Shown: positions 7,411 to 17,936 of the stretch, piece by piece
Layout of the letters: every line of letters starts with the position of its first letter
Numbering within the stretch: the first letter of the stretch is position 1
NCBI RefSeq assembly: GCF_036864975.1
Contig: NZ_CP104311.1
Location: 3,351,513-3,415,512 of the forward strand
Length of the DNA stretch: 64,000 nt
Direction of reading: 5' to 3'
Origin: Methylococcus capsulatus
GTDB taxonomy: Bacteria; Pseudomonadota; Gammaproteobacteria; Methylococcales; Methylococcaceae
Made by a program: the position numbers and the translations under genes
Notes under the pieces: generated by a model
What the model was told of the DNA's origin: nothing
What the model saw: the letters and a program-made list of their open reading frames with translations, nothing else
The model's database searches: none

Positions 7411-9645
7411 TCATAGCCAGCGTAAACGATTGGCATTGGTGACCACGGTGACCGAAGAAAGCGCCATGGCCGCGCCGGCGATCATCGGGTTCAGCAGTAT
7501 GCCGGCGAAGGGGTACAGGATTCCAGCTGCGATAGGTATGCTCAGTGTATTGTAAATGAACGCTCCCAGCAGATTCTGTTTAATGTTGCGCACTGTCAGC
7601 CGCGACAAATGGATGGCTTCGGACACCTTCAGCGGCGAACCGGCCATGATCACGACGTCGCCGCTTTCGATCGCGATATCGGTGCCGGTGCCGATGGCGA
7701 AGCCTACGTCGGCCTGGGCAAGAGCCGGCGCATCGTTGATGCCGTCGCCGACCATGCCGACGATCTCACCGCGCGACTGGAGATCCTTCACCACCGTCGC
7801 CTTGTCCTGCGGCAACACCTGGGCGCGTACCTCGTCGATGCCGGCCGCCCGGGCGATCGCCCGGGCGGTGGCTTCATGATCGCCGGTCACCATCAATACC
7901 CGAACGCCCAGTTCCTTCAGACGCTGCACCGCCTCGCGGGCGTCCGGCTTGATCGGATCGGCGACCCGCAACAGGCCGACCGCCTGGCCGTCAGCTGCCA
8001 GCAGCAGCGGCGTCAGCGCATCCTTGAAGCAATTCGCCAATTGAGCCTCGAAAACGCGCAAATCGATGCCGTACTTTTCCAGCATGGCCACGTTGCCGAG
8101 CAGCAACCGAACGCCGTCGACGCTGCCGGCCACACCATGACCGGGCTCCGCGATGAAACCATCCACCGTGGCCATCGCTATCCCGCTCGTCTCCGCGGCG
8201 CGCAGCACTGCCGAAGCCAGCGGATGTTCGGACCCTGCCTCAAGGCTTGCAGCCAGCCCCAGCACCCGTTCCGCCGACCAGCCCTGGGCCGTGTCGATGC
8301 CCATCACGCTGGGCCGGCCTTCAGTGATCGTACCGGTCTTGTCCAGCACCACCGCGGTGAGCCGGCCCGCGCTTTGCAGTGCTTCGCCGCGCCGGATGAG
8401 AATACCCTGCTGGGCAGCACGGCCGACGGCGACCATGATGGATATCGGTGTGGCCAACCCCAATGCGCAAGGACAGGCGATGACCAGCACCGTCATCGCA
8501 GTGACGAAGGCATAGCCGAATGATGGCGCCGGCCCGAACATCCACCAGACCAGGAAGGTGACTGCGGAAATACCGACCACCACCGGCACGAACACCGCGG
8601 ACACCTTGTCCACCAGGCGGGCGATCTCGGGCTTGGTGGCCTGGGCCTGACGCACGCTGGCGATGATCTGAGCCAAAACAGTGTGGCGCCCGATGCGGGT
8701 GGCGCGGAACAGGAAAGTTCCAGACTGATTCAGGCTGCCCGCCACCACCATGTCGCCCTCGCCTTTTTCCACCGGAATCGGTTCGCCGGTCAGCATGGAC
8801 TCGTCGACGGTCGATCGTCCCTCGACCAGGATGCCGTCCACGGGGATCTTTTCACCCGGCCGTACCCGGAGGATTTCATCCAGGCCGACCTCGGCGATCG
8901 GCACGTCGAGCTCCTGGCCGTCGCGGATCACCCGCGCGGTGCGGGGCTGCAGGCCAATCAGCGCACGGATCGCCGAGGAAGTCTTGCCCCGGGCACGTGT
9001 CTCCAGCGCTGAACCGAAGTTGATGAAGGCGAGTATGACCGCCGCCGCCTCGAAATAAGCGTGCTGCCCTTGCGCCGGCAGCAGATCGGCGGAGTCGATG
9101 GCCACCGTCGAATAGAACCATGCCGCACCGGTGCCCAGAGCGATCAGGGTATCCATGTTCGCCTGGCGATGCTGGAACGACTTGATCGCGCCGCGGAAGA
9201 AATGCCCGCCGGAGAAATACAGCACGGCCAGGGTGAGCAGCGAAATGACGGTCCAGAACGTCGTTCCTGCCGACGTTCCGATCATCGGAAACCAGTCCAG
9301 ATGCGCGCCCAGCATCAACGGCACGCCGAGGGAAGCGGCCCAGGCGGCTTTTTTCAGCAGCTCGCGGTAGCGCTCCTCTTCTGCTCGCTCCTCTGCGGCA
9401 GGATCTTCGAGGACTTCCATCACCGCACCGTCGTAACCTGCCGCCTTGAGTGCGGCCCTCAATCTTTCCGGATCGGCCTCGCCCTTCACCAGTGCGGAAT
9501 GGTCGCCGAAATTGACGCTGACCGACTCCACCCCCGGCACGTCCTTTAAAGCAGTTTCGACGGCCTCGACGCAACCGGCACAGCGCATGCCCAAGATAGA
9601 CAGGCGCAAACCCTGCTCGTCACTCGAATCGGTACGGTCATTCAT
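7411..9645 (-). CDS. copA: Copper-translocating P-type ATPase
   Basis: 744 residues, the normal size for a P1B ATPase with one heavy-metal-associated domain. The N-terminal HMA domain (about 11-75) has MRCAGC. The transmembrane metal site motif ACPCALG is near residue 393, the phosphorylation motif DKTGT near 436, HP of the nucleotide-binding domain in SEHPLASAV, and [10 protein letters not shown] near 635. The CPC motif identifies the Cu+/Ag+ export subgroup (P1B-1). The protein pumps monovalent copper out of the cytoplasm, which matters in a methanotroph that takes up copper for methane monooxygenase. No CueR-like regulator or copper chaperone gene is adjacent. Confidence 0.93.
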   Translation of the reverse strand: MNDRTDSSDEQGLRLSILGMRCAGCVEAVETALKDVPGVESVSVNFGDHSALVKGEADPERLRAALKAAGYDGAVMEVLEDPAAEERAEEERYRELLKKAAWAASLGVPLMLGAHLDWFPMIGTSAGTTFWTVISLLTLAVLYFSGGHFFRGAIKSFQHRQANMDTLIALGTGAAWFYSTVAIDSADLLPAQGQHAYFEAAAVILAFINFGSALETRARGKTSSAIRALIGLQPRTARVIRDGQELDVPIAEVGLDEILRVRPGEKIPVDGILVEGRSTVDESMLTGEPIPVEKGEGDMVVAGSLNQSGTFLFRATRIGRHTVLAQIIASVRQAQATKPEIARLVDKVSAVFVPVVVGISAVTFLVWWMFGPAPSFGYAFVTAMTVLVIACPCALGLATPISIMVAVGRAAQQGILIRRGEALQSAGRLTAVVLDKTGTITEGRPSVMGIDTAQGWSAERVLGLAASLEAGSEHPLASAVLRAAETSGIAMATVDGFIAEPGHGVAGSVDGVRLLLGNVAMLEKYGIDLRVFEAQLANCFKDALTPLLLAADGQAVGLLRVADPIKPDAREAVQRLKELGVRVLMVTGDHEATARAIARAAGIDEVRAQVLPQDKATVVKDLQSRGEIVGMVGDGINDAPALAQADVGFAIGTGTDIAIESGDVVIMAGSPLKVSEAIHLSRLTVRNIKQNLLGAFIYNTLSIPIAAGILYPFAGILLNPMIAGAAMALSSVTVVTNANRLRWL

Positions 9646-9756
9646 GACTCGGGAATCCTCGGTGGTCGGTTAAGGAGGGCGGCAAAGCCGGCATGGCCAG
9701 CTTACCCGTGCTGGAAAAACATATCACGGACGGCGCAAAACCCGCAGCAGGACGGG

Positions 9757-11501
9757 CTAAAACCCGCCCCCGCCCCCGCCGCCGAAACCACCGCCGGAGC
9801 TTCCGCCAACAAAACCTGACCCGCCGGAACTGCGCGGCGCCGAACTCAGGACGGAAGCGGCCTGAGCGGAGAGGCCGCCGAGATCGCGGGAGAAACCGCC
9901 GGTATCGAAATCCAAGGTGCTCCCACCCCGATACCAAACCGGCAGCTGGCGACAGATACCGGCGAATGCCGCCACCCAGCGCTTTTCCAGGCCCAGCGCC
10001 ATGGCATAAGGCAGCAGTTGCTCGAACATTTCGGGGTGCGGATCATCCGGTCCATGCGGTCGACTTCCACCTTTTCCAGGAAATCCTCGAAGCCGAGAGC
10101 CGCTTCCAGCGCCCGCGTCCCCGCCACCGTCCGAGCCGGCATGAAATAGCCGAAAGCAGCGACGATCACCGCGGAAATCAGGCCGGGCAGCATCAACGTG
10201 CCAGGCGCCATGCCCCAATGCACGCCGGCATAAGGGGCTCCCAGGATCGCACCGAACAACCAAACCGCGCCGAGCACCAGACCGCCCAGCAGGTAATTCC
10301 TGCGCACCCGGTCGGGACGGTCCGAGAAGTAGCGCCGCGCCATCAGGGCATCGAAAATTCTGTCGCAGATGCCGGGCAAATGGACATAGAACTTCCGTTC
10401 CAGTTCGGAAAGGCGGACGCTTGCCTTCGCCCCGCCGGAAAACACCGCGCTCAAGAGCACCCTTTCATGCGGACAGAGCACGCCCCAGGTCGAAGCCGGC
10501 TGGCACGATAGGAAGAGGTAATCGGTGTTCTTGAAGACGCCGAGCAACCGGTCGGTTTCCTCCTTTTCGATCAGGACATAGCCTTTGACCGCGAGATCGA
10601 CCAGGGTGGCGGTGATATCCCGCAGGTCAGCGGAACCATCGATCAAGGTTCCCAATTCGGCCGGTGTCAGTCCCTCGGGCGGGCGGTACTGTGGGGCGAT
10701 GGGACGAAGGCGCGGGTCACGGCCGCGGACGGACCAGCGCCGGTACATCGCGATCAGCACCGCCAGCGGCAAACCCAAAGGCCAGTTGGCGCGCAGGAAA
10801 TCCGCAGCCCGCGCCATCATCGTGGGCCGCTGCACCACACCTTTGTTCCAACCGACGACCGCGGTCAGCCCTTCATGGAAAGCCAGGGGACGCCGCATAC
10901 GGAAATCGATTTCGCGGCCGCGCACCTGCACCTCGACGGCCGCTTCCCGCGAACCGTAGCTGCCTGTGAAGGCCAGAGTGCGGACACCTTCGGCGCCGGA
11001 CGGCAGCGCGATGCGGGCGCTGGCGGCTTCGATGGGAACCTCCCATTCGTCGCCGGTGATGTTCCAGTACAACTCGTCGTGATCCTCGAAGAACTTGAGG
11101 CCATTGCGTACCCGGTAATGCAATATGACAGTCTTCGCGACATCCTCCGCACCCGGGATCCAGATCTTGAATTTGCGGTAATGGCGTTCGCTGGCGTCCT
11201 CCACCTTCAACGACAACCCCTGCGGATCGGTCGCTCCGAGCAGATCGAGAAACAAATGGTGGTTGAACCCCTGCGGCGTATGGTACTCGACCGGAATTGA
11301 GCGGTAGATGCCGTTCCACCTTCCCTCGAAGCGGGAACGGATGGTTTCGCTGACGTCCACCGTGGCGTCGACTCCAACCACGATGTCGGCATGGAAATTC
11401 TGGATCACCAGGGACCGGGCATGGACCTGCAAGGCACAGATCAGCCCCGTGAAGAGCAAAATTGCCCGGCACACGGTTCGACCACGTCCGGCACCGGCCA
11501 T
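9757..11501 (-). pseudogene. DUF2207 (YciQ-like) membrane protein, frameshifted
   Basis: Predicted inner-membrane protein of the DUF2207 family. It starts with a signal sequence (MAGAGRGRTVCRAILLFTG..ALQVHA), then an extracytoplasmic beta-rich domain (SLVIQNFHADIVV, WNGIYRSIPVEY, HYRVRNGLKFF), a membrane segment near residue 250, a soluble domain, two further membrane segments and a Gly/Ser-rich tail ending in GGGFGGGGGGGF. The frame breaks near 10030-10036: after DRMDRMIRTP the sequence continues correctly (EMFEQLLPYAMALGLEKRW) only in the next frame, as if one G were missing in a G-run. It is either a real frameshift or a sequencing error. It is the usual partner of the lemA gene just upstream (gap eight bases), which is also shifted. 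Confidence 0.85.
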
Positions 11502-11508
11502 GCGCAAG

Positions 11509-12065
11509 TCAGCGGGCACCGGTATCGAAACGCACGGCCGGCACCTCGCGCTGGGCGGCTTCGCCGAGCTCGAAGAAGGCACGCGCGGTGAAACCGAAAG
11601 CGTTGGCAATGAAATTGAAGGGGAACTGGGCGATCCGAGTGTTGAAATCACGCACCGCAGCATTGTAGTAGCGCCTGGCATTCTGCACCGTGTCTTCGAT
11701 TTCGGTGAGGGTACCCTGCAGCTGCTGGAAGCTCTCGACCGCTCTCAACTGGGGATACTGGCCAAGGCGAAAAGCTGCTGCAGCGCGCCGCTCAGGGTTT
11801 CCTCCGCCGCGGCCCGCCCCGCAGGGCCTTGAACCGACATGGCCCGGTTGCGAGCAACGATGACGGCCTCCAGCGTGCCCTTTTCATGCACTGCATATCC
11901 CTTGACGGTTTCCACCAGGTTCGGAATCAGGTCGTAGCGGCGCTTGAGCTGCACTTCAACATCGGCCCAGGCGTTATCGCACTGTACCCGTAGCCGCACC
12001 AGGGCGTTGTAGATGAAAACGACCGAAAGGACGATCAGGATGAGGACCAGTACTGCGTACTGCAT
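11509..12065 (-). pseudogene. lemA: LemA family protein, frameshifted
   Basis: LemA-like protein with one N-terminal membrane segment (MQYAVLVLILIVLSVVFIYNALVRL) and the family helix RVQCDNAWADVEVQLKRRYDLIPNLVETVKGY. After GALQQLFALA the frame runs into a stop, while the next frame carries the expected continuation YPQLRAVESFQQLQ, RRYYNAAVRDFNTRIAQFP and AFGFTARAFFEL. One base appears to be missing near 11758. The ATG at 12065 has AAGGAG about 11 bases upstream. LemA proteins are membrane-anchored helical proteins of unclear role, commonly paired with TPM- or DUF2207-type genes as here. Both genes being broken is either joint decay or two base-call errors. Confidence 0.85.
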
Positions 12066-12245
12066 GGCTGTCGTGACTCCTTGCTGACTCGAACCGGCAC
12101 GCCGAGGCGGTACCTTCGCGGCAGTTTCTGGGCGCCGGATGGTTTTGTCAAACCCTGCTGCCTTCACCAACGGCGGGATATTTTCCCTATTCATGCCGGT
12201 CAGCCATTCCCTATCATGGCGCGATTTTTTGAGAGTGACATCGAC

Positions 12246-14588
12246 ATGCGCAAGATCATGGTGTGCGGCATCGCCGCCTTGAGTTTCGCCCAATGCGCCG
12301 GTGCAGCAGAGGACACCGCTCAGGGTGCTGAAGCCGGAACGACGTCGGACAAGACGGTGCAGCTGGAAACCGTCAAGGTCATCACCGACTCGCCTGTGGG
12401 TGATTCAGGAGTGGAGGAATACAAGCTGCCTTCCCGGGTCCAGACCGTCGACGCCAAGGAATTGGACCAGGCGGAAAGCGTCACCCTCCCGGATTACATG
12501 AACCGATTCTTCGGCAGCGTCAACGTCAACGACGCCCAGAACAACCCGTTCCAGCCGGACGTGCAGTACCGCGGCTTCGTCGCCTCGCCCTTGCTGGGGC
12601 TGCCGCAGGGGCTCTCGATTTACGTCAACGGCATTCGCTTCAATGAGCCCTTCGGCGACACGGTGAACTGGGACCTCATCCCGGAAGGCGCCATCGACAG
12701 GATGAGCTTGGAATCCGGCTCCAACCCGGTGTTCGGTCAGAACACGCTGGGCGGCGCAATCAGCGTCCGCACCAAGAACGGTTTCACGGCGCCGGGCTAC
12801 CGGGCCGAACTGTTCGGCGGGTCGTGGGGCCGCAACTCGGAGGAGGTCGAGACCGGCTGGAACAACGGCGAGTTCGGTGCCTATTTCCATTTCCGCAATT
12901 TCCACGAAGACGGCTGGCGCGAATACTCCCCGACCGGCGTGATGCAATGGTTCTCCACCCTGAGCTGGAAAAACAGCGACCGCTCCAATCTCAACATGAA
13001 CTTCGCGGCGACTGACGACAACATGGTCGGCAACGGCGCGGTTCCGATCCAGCTCTACAACCAGCAGCCCAACGCCGTCTTCACCTATCCGGACCAGACC
13101 AAGACCAACCTGTTCCTGGCCTCGCTGGACGGCAACCACTGGCTGGCCGACGACATCGAACTGTCCGGCAACGCCTTTTTCCGCCAGAACCTGATCAGCA
13201 CCTTCAATGGCGATGGTTCGGACTACGAACCCTGTGCAGACGATCCCACTTATATGTGCGACGACGGCGGAGAGGGCGGACAAGTGTATGCCATCGATGG
13301 CAGCCCGGTCGCCAGCGGCCCCAAGGTGCAAGGCGCGACCAACAATTTTACCCAGACCAACCAGCGCAACTACGGCGGCAGCCTGCAGGCTGCGTTCAAC
13401 CAAACGCTGGGCGGCTACGACAACCGCTTGCTCGTCGGCGGCGTCTACAATCAGGGCCAGGTCGATTACGGCGCCGACACCGAACTGGCTGCACTCTTGA
13501 ACAACCGTGGCACCCTAGGCAGCGGCGTCATCCTCGCAGAGCCGCGGGTACGCCTGCATACCAGCGTCTACAACTATGGAGTCTATCTGAGCGATTCGTT
13601 TTCTCTCACGCACGCCCTGACGTTCACAATATCGGGCCGCTACAACCTGACCCAGATCGAGCTCGTCGACCAGCTCGGCACGGAGCTGAACGGCAAGCAC
13701 AGCTACGACCGGATCAATCCTTCGGCAGGTTTGACCTACAACTGGCGGCCCGAACTCAATTTCTTCGGCAACTTCAGCCAATCCAACCGTGCTCCGACGC
13801 CGCTCGAACTCAGTTGCGCCGATCCCGCCCTGCCCTGCAAGCTGCCCAACGCCTTCCTGTCCGACCCACCTCTCAAGCAGGTGGTCGCGACCACCGGCGA
13901 AATCGGTGCTCGTGGCATCTTTGAGGACATTGATTTCGGAGCAGGAGTGGAGGGCGACATCAACTGGAACGCGACGCTGTTCCAGACCGAGAACAGCAAC
14001 GACATTCTCTTCATCGCGGCCAGCGGCGTGTACAACAACGAGGGTTATTTCGACAACGTCGGCCAGACCCTGCGCAGGGGCTTCGAGCTTGGCGTCAACG
14101 CCGAGTTCGAGCGGTTCAGGTTAGGGCTGAACTACACCCTGCTCGACGCCACTTTCCAGACCCCGTTCATCGAGAACAGCCCGAACAACCCTTACGCCCG
14201 GGACGGCCTGATCTATGTGCAAAAAGGAGACCATATCCCCGGCATCCCGCAGAACATGCTGAAGTTCAACGCTGCCGTGACCATTACGGAAGGACTCACT
14301 GCCGGCACCGAGATCATCTACAACAGCGGGCAATATCTGCGCGGCGACGAAGCCAATCTGACTGCGCCGCTGCAGGACTACGCCATCGTCATGCTGCACG
14401 GCGAATACCGTTATGATGAGCATTTCTCGATGTTCTTCCGCGTCAACAACCTGTTCGACACGCAGTACCAGACGTTCGGCATGTACGGCAATCCTCGGGA
14501 AGTGCTGGGGCCTGACTACACCAACAACCGCTTCGTCGGGCCGGGTTCGCCCAGGGCGGCCTGGGCCGGCATCAAGCTGGCTTTCTGA
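12246..14588 (+). CDS. TonB-dependent outer-membrane receptor
   Basis: 780 residues. A signal peptide (MRKIMVCGIAALSFAQCAGA) precedes a plug domain (about 40-170: VQTVDAKELDQAES, DVQYRGF, GLSIYVNGIRFNEPFGD, ESGSNPVFGQNTLGGAISV) and a 22-strand-type barrel ending in a terminal Phe (AWAGIKLAF), the outer-membrane insertion signal. Receptors of this kind import scarce ligands such as ferric siderophores, cobalamin or metal chelates using TonB energy. The substrate is not evident: no siderophore gene, periplasmic binding protein or FecIR pair is adjacent. The ATG at 12246 is chosen because it begins the signal peptide; GAGAG lies upstream. It is divergent from lemA, with its upstream region overlapping the lemA 5' end. 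Confidence 0.93.
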   Translation: MRKIMVCGIAALSFAQCAGAAEDTAQGAEAGTTSDKTVQLETVKVITDSPVGDSGVEEYKLPSRVQTVDAKELDQAESVTLPDYMNRFFGSVNVNDAQNNPFQPDVQYRGFVASPLLGLPQGLSIYVNGIRFNEPFGDTVNWDLIPEGAIDRMSLESGSNPVFGQNTLGGAISVRTKNGFTAPGYRAELFGGSWGRNSEEVETGWNNGEFGAYFHFRNFHEDGWREYSPTGVMQWFSTLSWKNSDRSNLNMNFAATDDNMVGNGAVPIQLYNQQPNAVFTYPDQTKTNLFLASLDGNHWLADDIELSGNAFFRQNLISTFNGDGSDYEPCADDPTYMCDDGGEGGQVYAIDGSPVASGPKVQGATNNFTQTNQRNYGGSLQAAFNQTLGGYDNRLLVGGVYNQGQVDYGADTELAALLNNRGTLGSGVILAEPRVRLHTSVYNYGVYLSDSFSLTHALTFTISGRYNLTQIELVDQLGTELNGKHSYDRINPSAGLTYNWRPELNFFGNFSQSNRAPTPLELSCADPALPCKLPNAFLSDPPLKQVVATTGEIGARGIFEDIDFGAGVEGDINWNATLFQTENSNDILFIAASGVYNNEGYFDNVGQTLRRGFELGVNAEFERFRLGLNYTLLDATFQTPFIENSPNNPYARDGLIYVQKGDHIPGIPQNMLKFNAAVTITEGLTAGTEIIYNSGQYLRGDEANLTAPLQDYAIVMLHGEYRYDEHFSMFFRVNNLFDTQYQTFGMYGNPREVLGPDYTNNRFVGPGSPRAAWAGIKLAF

Positions 14589-14610
14589 AGGAAAGCCGGC
14601 GGCAGGCCGG

Positions 14611-14616
14611 TATAAT
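14611..14616 (+). promoter_or_regulatory. Possible -10 box before pyrC
   Basis: TATAAT lies 32 bases before the pyrC ATG in an otherwise GC-rich gap. I see no good -35 element at the expected distance, so this is weak. Confidence 0.35.
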
Positions 14617-14647
14617 CGCCGGGAAAGCCCACCTTCCCCGAATCGGC

Positions 14648-15691
14648 ATGGACTCGATCACGCTGACTACACCCGACGACTGGCATCTGCACCTGCGCGA
14701 CGGCGCGGCCATGGCGGACGTCGTGGACCATAGTGCCCGCCAGTTCGGCCGCGCGGTCGTCATGCCCAACCTGAAGCCGCCGGTGACGACGGTGACGGCT
14801 GCGCTGGAATACCGTGGCCGTATCCTGGCGGCCCTGCCGGAAGACGCGCGCTTCGAGCCGCTGATGGCGCTTTATCTGACGGATGCCACCCCGGCCGATG
14901 AAGTCCGGCGCGCGGCCGAAACACCGGAAATCATCGGCTTCAAGCTCTACCCGGCCGGCGCCACGACCCACTCCGAGGCCGGCGTCACGGCCATCGAAAA
15001 GATCCAGCGGGCGCTCGAAGCCCTGGAACGGCATGACGTACCCCTGCTCGTCCACGGCGAGGTCACCGACGCGGAAGTCGACATTTTCGACCGGGAAGCG
15101 CGTTTCATCGAATCGGTTCTGGAACCGCTGGTCAGGCGCTTCCCGGAATTGCGCATCGTCCTGGAACACGTGACGACGAAGGAGGGTGTGGAGTTCGTGC
15201 AAAGCTGCGGCTCCCGAATCGGGGCCACCATCACGGCCCACCATCTGCTCTACAACCGCAATGCCTTACTGGCCGGCGGCATCCACCCTCACCATTACTG
15301 CCTGCCGGTGCTCAAGCGCGAATCCCACCGACAGGCACTGGTGTCGGCCGCGACCAGCGGCAACACCCACTTCTTTCTTGGCACCGACAGTGCCCCCCAC
15401 CCCCGCCCACACAAAGAAAGCGCCTGCGGTTGCGCCGGCTGCTACACGGCGTTCACGGCCATCGAGCTCTACGCCCTCGCATTCGAGCGGGCCGGAGCGC
15501 TGCACAAGCTCGAGCGGTTTGCCAGCCACAACGGCGCCGATTTCTACGGCCTCCCCAGAAACCGTGGAACCATCACCCTGCACCGGACGCCATGGCAGGT
15601 TCCTGACACGCTGCCGTTCGGACCCCACAGCTTGGTTCCCGCCATGGCCGGCGAATGCCTTCCCTGGCGCGCATTCCGCCACTCGGGTTAA
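14648..15691 (+). CDS. pyrC: Dihydroorotase
   Basis: 347 residues, typical of class II (E. coli PyrC type) dihydroorotase, which interconverts carbamoyl aspartate and dihydroorotate in pyrimidine synthesis. Zinc ligands are in place: HLHLRD near residues 13-18, the Lys expected to be carboxylated in GFKLYPAGATTHSE, VHGEVTD, LEHVTT and GTDSAPHP. The sequence after the catalytic domain (SACGCAGCYTA) is also normal for this class. Transcribed alone and followed at once by a terminator. Confidence 0.95.
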   Translation: MDSITLTTPDDWHLHLRDGAAMADVVDHSARQFGRAVVMPNLKPPVTTVTAALEYRGRILAALPEDARFEPLMALYLTDATPADEVRRAAETPEIIGFKLYPAGATTHSEAGVTAIEKIQRALEALERHDVPLLVHGEVTDAEVDIFDREARFIESVLEPLVRRFPELRIVLEHVTTKEGVEFVQSCGSRIGATITAHHLLYNRNALLAGGIHPHHYCLPVLKRESHRQALVSAATSGNTHFFLGTDSAPHPRPHKESACGCAGCYTAFTAIELYALAFERAGALHKLERFASHNGADFYGLPRNRGTITLHRTPWQVPDTLPFGPHSLVPAMAGECLPWRAFRHSG

Positions 15692-15700
15692 ACCGGCCAG

Positions 15701-15730
15701 AAAAAAGCCCGCTTCACGAGCGGGCTTTTT
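15701..15730. terminator. Bidirectional rho-independent terminator
   Basis: AAAAAGCCCGC and GCGGGCTTTTT form a perfect 11-bp stem around a seven-base loop. Runs of A and T on opposite sides let it serve both pyrC (plus) and mlaA (minus), which converge here. Confidence 0.92.
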
Positions 15731-15752
15731 GCAGCAGGGCAAGAAACCGTCG

Positions 15753-16607
15753 TCAAGGCGATACCGGTTTTGCCTTTTCCTTCTCGGTGGCTTCGTTGGC
15801 GCGTTCTTCGATGCCCTGCAGCTCGAATTCCATCTCCAGACCCTCGCCGCCGCCAAAATCGTCTTCCAGTGGCGGATTGCCGTCGTGAATCAGATAGTTC
15901 CGCTGCTGAAAATAGGCATTGCGGATGAACTCGTAACGGTCCACCGACGCCTCGTCGGCGATCTTGGTCGCACTCAGCATGTCGGCCCGGACGTCCACGA
16001 ACCGCCCGGCACCCGCACCCCAAGGGATGGCTGATGGTGTGATGTAGTTGATGGGATTGGCCGCGGTATCGCCAGCAAACCCGACCACGCCGCGCGGCGA
16101 GCCCGGCCCGATCACGGGCAGTACGAGATAGGGACCGGATGGTACCCCCCAGATCGCCAAAGTCTGGTCGAAATCTTCGTAGTGTTTGGGCAGATCGAGT
16201 TTGTCGGCCACATCGATGAATCCCGCCATGCCGACCGTCGAGTTGACGAGGAAGCGCCCCAGGTCCTGACCCGTCTGCAACAGCTTGAACTGGAGCAGAT
16301 CGTTCGCGATCACCGAGACGTCGTCGACGTTGCTGAAAAAATTCGTGACCCCCTTGTCGACGAATTTGGGAGTGACCCATTGATAGCCCTTGGCCACGGG
16401 CTTCATGAAATAATCGTCGAGTCCGTCGTTAAAGGACTGAACACCGCGGTTCCACTCCTCCCATGGGTCGCGCGAATCCACATGCGTCCGGGGGGCGCCC
16501 GCGCCGGGCTCCTCCTGTTTGGCCTTGTCCGCCGCACAACCGGCCGCCCCTGCTACGACGATGAATGCCACTGCCAGCCGGCCGCGTATGATTCGAGAGT
16601 TTTCCAT
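15753..16607 (-). CDS. mlaA: MlaA (VacJ) family lipoprotein
   Basis: 284 residues. A lipoprotein signal with lipobox AGAAGC puts the acylated Cys at residue 24. The mature part is typical of MlaA: DPWEEWNRGVQSFND near the start, NFFSNVDDVSVIANDLLQ, TGQDLGRFLVNSTVGMAGFIDVA, EDFDQTLAIWGVPSGPYLVLPVIGPGSPR. MlaA is the outer-membrane component of the Mla system that removes mislocalised phospholipids from the outer leaflet and passes them to MlaC. The C-terminal extension rich in Glu is not conserved. The mlaFEDCB genes are not in this window. Confidence 0.94.
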   Translation of the reverse strand: MENSRIIRGRLAVAFIVVAGAAGCAADKAKQEEPGAGAPRTHVDSRDPWEEWNRGVQSFNDGLDDYFMKPVAKGYQWVTPKFVDKGVTNFFSNVDDVSVIANDLLQFKLLQTGQDLGRFLVNSTVGMAGFIDVADKLDLPKHYEDFDQTLAIWGVPSGPYLVLPVIGPGSPRGVVGFAGDTAANPINYITPSAIPWGAGAGRFVDVRADMLSATKIADEASVDRYEFIRNAYFQQRNYLIHDGNPPLEDDFGGGEGLEMEFELQGIEERANEATEKEKAKPVSP

Positions 16608-16757
16608 ACTGTTTTTTTACCCTTGATCTCGTGATTCCAGGGGAGCTTGACGCGCATGCGTATTCTAAACGCTACGCCGCAATCCGCAATGCAATCCCCC
16701 CCGAAATCGCCTTACAATGGGTTCTAATGCACCGCAAACCCGCGATTGGCACTCTTT

Positions 16758-17387
16758 ATGACTTCCCGCAAATCCCCCCTAGCCCGGCGCTTCCGGAGTT
16801 ATCTGCCGGTCGTCGTCGATGTCGAAACCTCGGGTTTCGATCCGCACACCAATGCCCTGCTCGAAATCGCCGCAGTCCACCTGGACATGGACGAATCGGG
16901 AAATCTCCATCCCGTCCGCACCCATCAGCTGCATGTGAAGCCCTTCGAAGGTGCCAAGCTGGATGAGGCCGCGCTGAGCTTCAACAAGATCAATCCGTTT
17001 CATCCGTTCCGGTTCGCCGTGGATGAACGCGAGGCGCTGTCGCAGATTTTCGACGCCGTCCAGCAGTCCATCCGCCAGCACGGCTGCACGAGGGCGATCC
17101 TCGTGGGCCACAACCCGGCCTTCGACATCGCCTTTCTCAACGCCGCATCGAGCCGTGCCAGGATCAAGAAGAACCCCTTCCATCCTTTCAGCACGTTCGA
17201 CACCGCGACCCTCGGGGGACTCGCCTACGGCCAGACCGTGCTGGCGCGAGCGGCGCAAGCGGCGGGGCTCAGCTGGGACCATCAGGAGGCCCATTCCGCA
17301 GCCTATGATGCCAACCAGACCGCCCGGCTGTTTTGCACCATCGTCAACCGCTGGAAGCGGATGACCGAACTCCTGCCGCCGGAGTGA
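16758..17387 (+). CDS. rnt: Ribonuclease T
   Basis: 209 residues with the DEDDh exonuclease signature: VVDVETSGFD near residue 20, HNPAFDIAFL in the middle, and HSAAYDANQTARLF at the C-terminus. It also carries the RNase T-specific segments INPFHPFRFAVDE and KKNPFHPFSTFDTATLGGLA. RNase T trims the 3' ends of tRNA and other stable RNAs as a dimer. The ATG at 16758 is preferred over an in-frame TTG four codons upstream. Confidence 0.94.
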   Translation: MTSRKSPLARRFRSYLPVVVDVETSGFDPHTNALLEIAAVHLDMDESGNLHPVRTHQLHVKPFEGAKLDEAALSFNKINPFHPFRFAVDEREALSQIFDAVQQSIRQHGCTRAILVGHNPAFDIAFLNAASSRARIKKNPFHPFSTFDTATLGGLAYGQTVLARAAQAAGLSWDHQEAHSAAYDANQTARLFCTIVNRWKRMTELLPPE

Positions 17388-17397
17388 ACGACCGGCT

Positions 17398-17742
17398 TCA
17401 GACCTGCTGTTCTCCTGCCTTTGTTGCCCCTGCAAGCAGTTTCTGCAGTTCGCCGCTCTCGTAAAGCTCCATCATGATGTCGCTGCCGCCGACCAGTTCC
17501 CCTCCGACGAACAGCTGAGGAAACGTCGGCCAATTGGAAACCTGCTTCAGGTTCTCACGGACTTCGGGCGCCTCGAAGACATTGACGAAAGCGTACTCCA
17601 CCCCGCATTTGTCGAGAATCTGAACGGCCCGTCCGGAAAATCCGCATTGCGGGAAATCGGGCGTCCCCTTCATGTACAGGATGACGGGATTGTCTGCGAT
17701 CTGGCGCTTGATATTTTCGATCACGTCCACGGTTTGCCTCAT
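17398..17742 (-). CDS. grxD: Monothiol glutaredoxin, Grx4/GrxD type
   Basis: 114 residues. The CGFS active site lies in KGTPDFPQCGFSGRAVQIL, followed by the glutathione-binding WPTFPQLFVGGELVGGSDI. CGFS glutaredoxins bind a [2Fe-2S] cluster with glutathione and act in iron-sulfur delivery rather than disulfide reduction. The start at 17742 gives the usual N-terminus (ENIKRQIADNPVILYMKGT). It converges on rnt with a ten-base gap. Confidence 0.95.
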   Translation of the reverse strand: MRQTVDVIENIKRQIADNPVILYMKGTPDFPQCGFSGRAVQILDKCGVEYAFVNVFEAPEVRENLKQVSNWPTFPQLFVGGELVGGSDIMMELYESGELQKLLAGATKAGEQQV

Positions 17743-17905
17743 TTGCTTCGGATGAAACCATCCGATTGTTCGATACCCAACCCTGAACGTCAAGCGGGAC
17801 GTCCGACGGCTCTGCGCCTGCCGGCCCGGCAGAAACGGCTTGCCGTATCGGGTCGATGAAGTTCTTGTATTGCGCCTTCTTTTCCGTTAATCTTCGGACC
17901 TTACT

Positions 17906-17936
17906 AGGCAGTCTGGCTCGACTGCCTTTTGTTTTT
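17906..17936 (+). terminator. Terminator-like hairpin in the argD leader
   Basis: AGGCAG (17906-17911) pairs with CTGCCT (17922-17927) and is followed by a T-rich run. It points toward argD and lies about 20 bases before its ATG, with no plus-strand gene ending upstream. It could be an attenuator of the arginine operon or could terminate a short unannotated leader RNA. Confidence 0.6.

Noticed and set aside
12405-13403. Minus-strand ORF opposite the TonB receptor
   Set aside because: No recognisable motif; the receptor frame has signal peptide, plug and terminal Phe.
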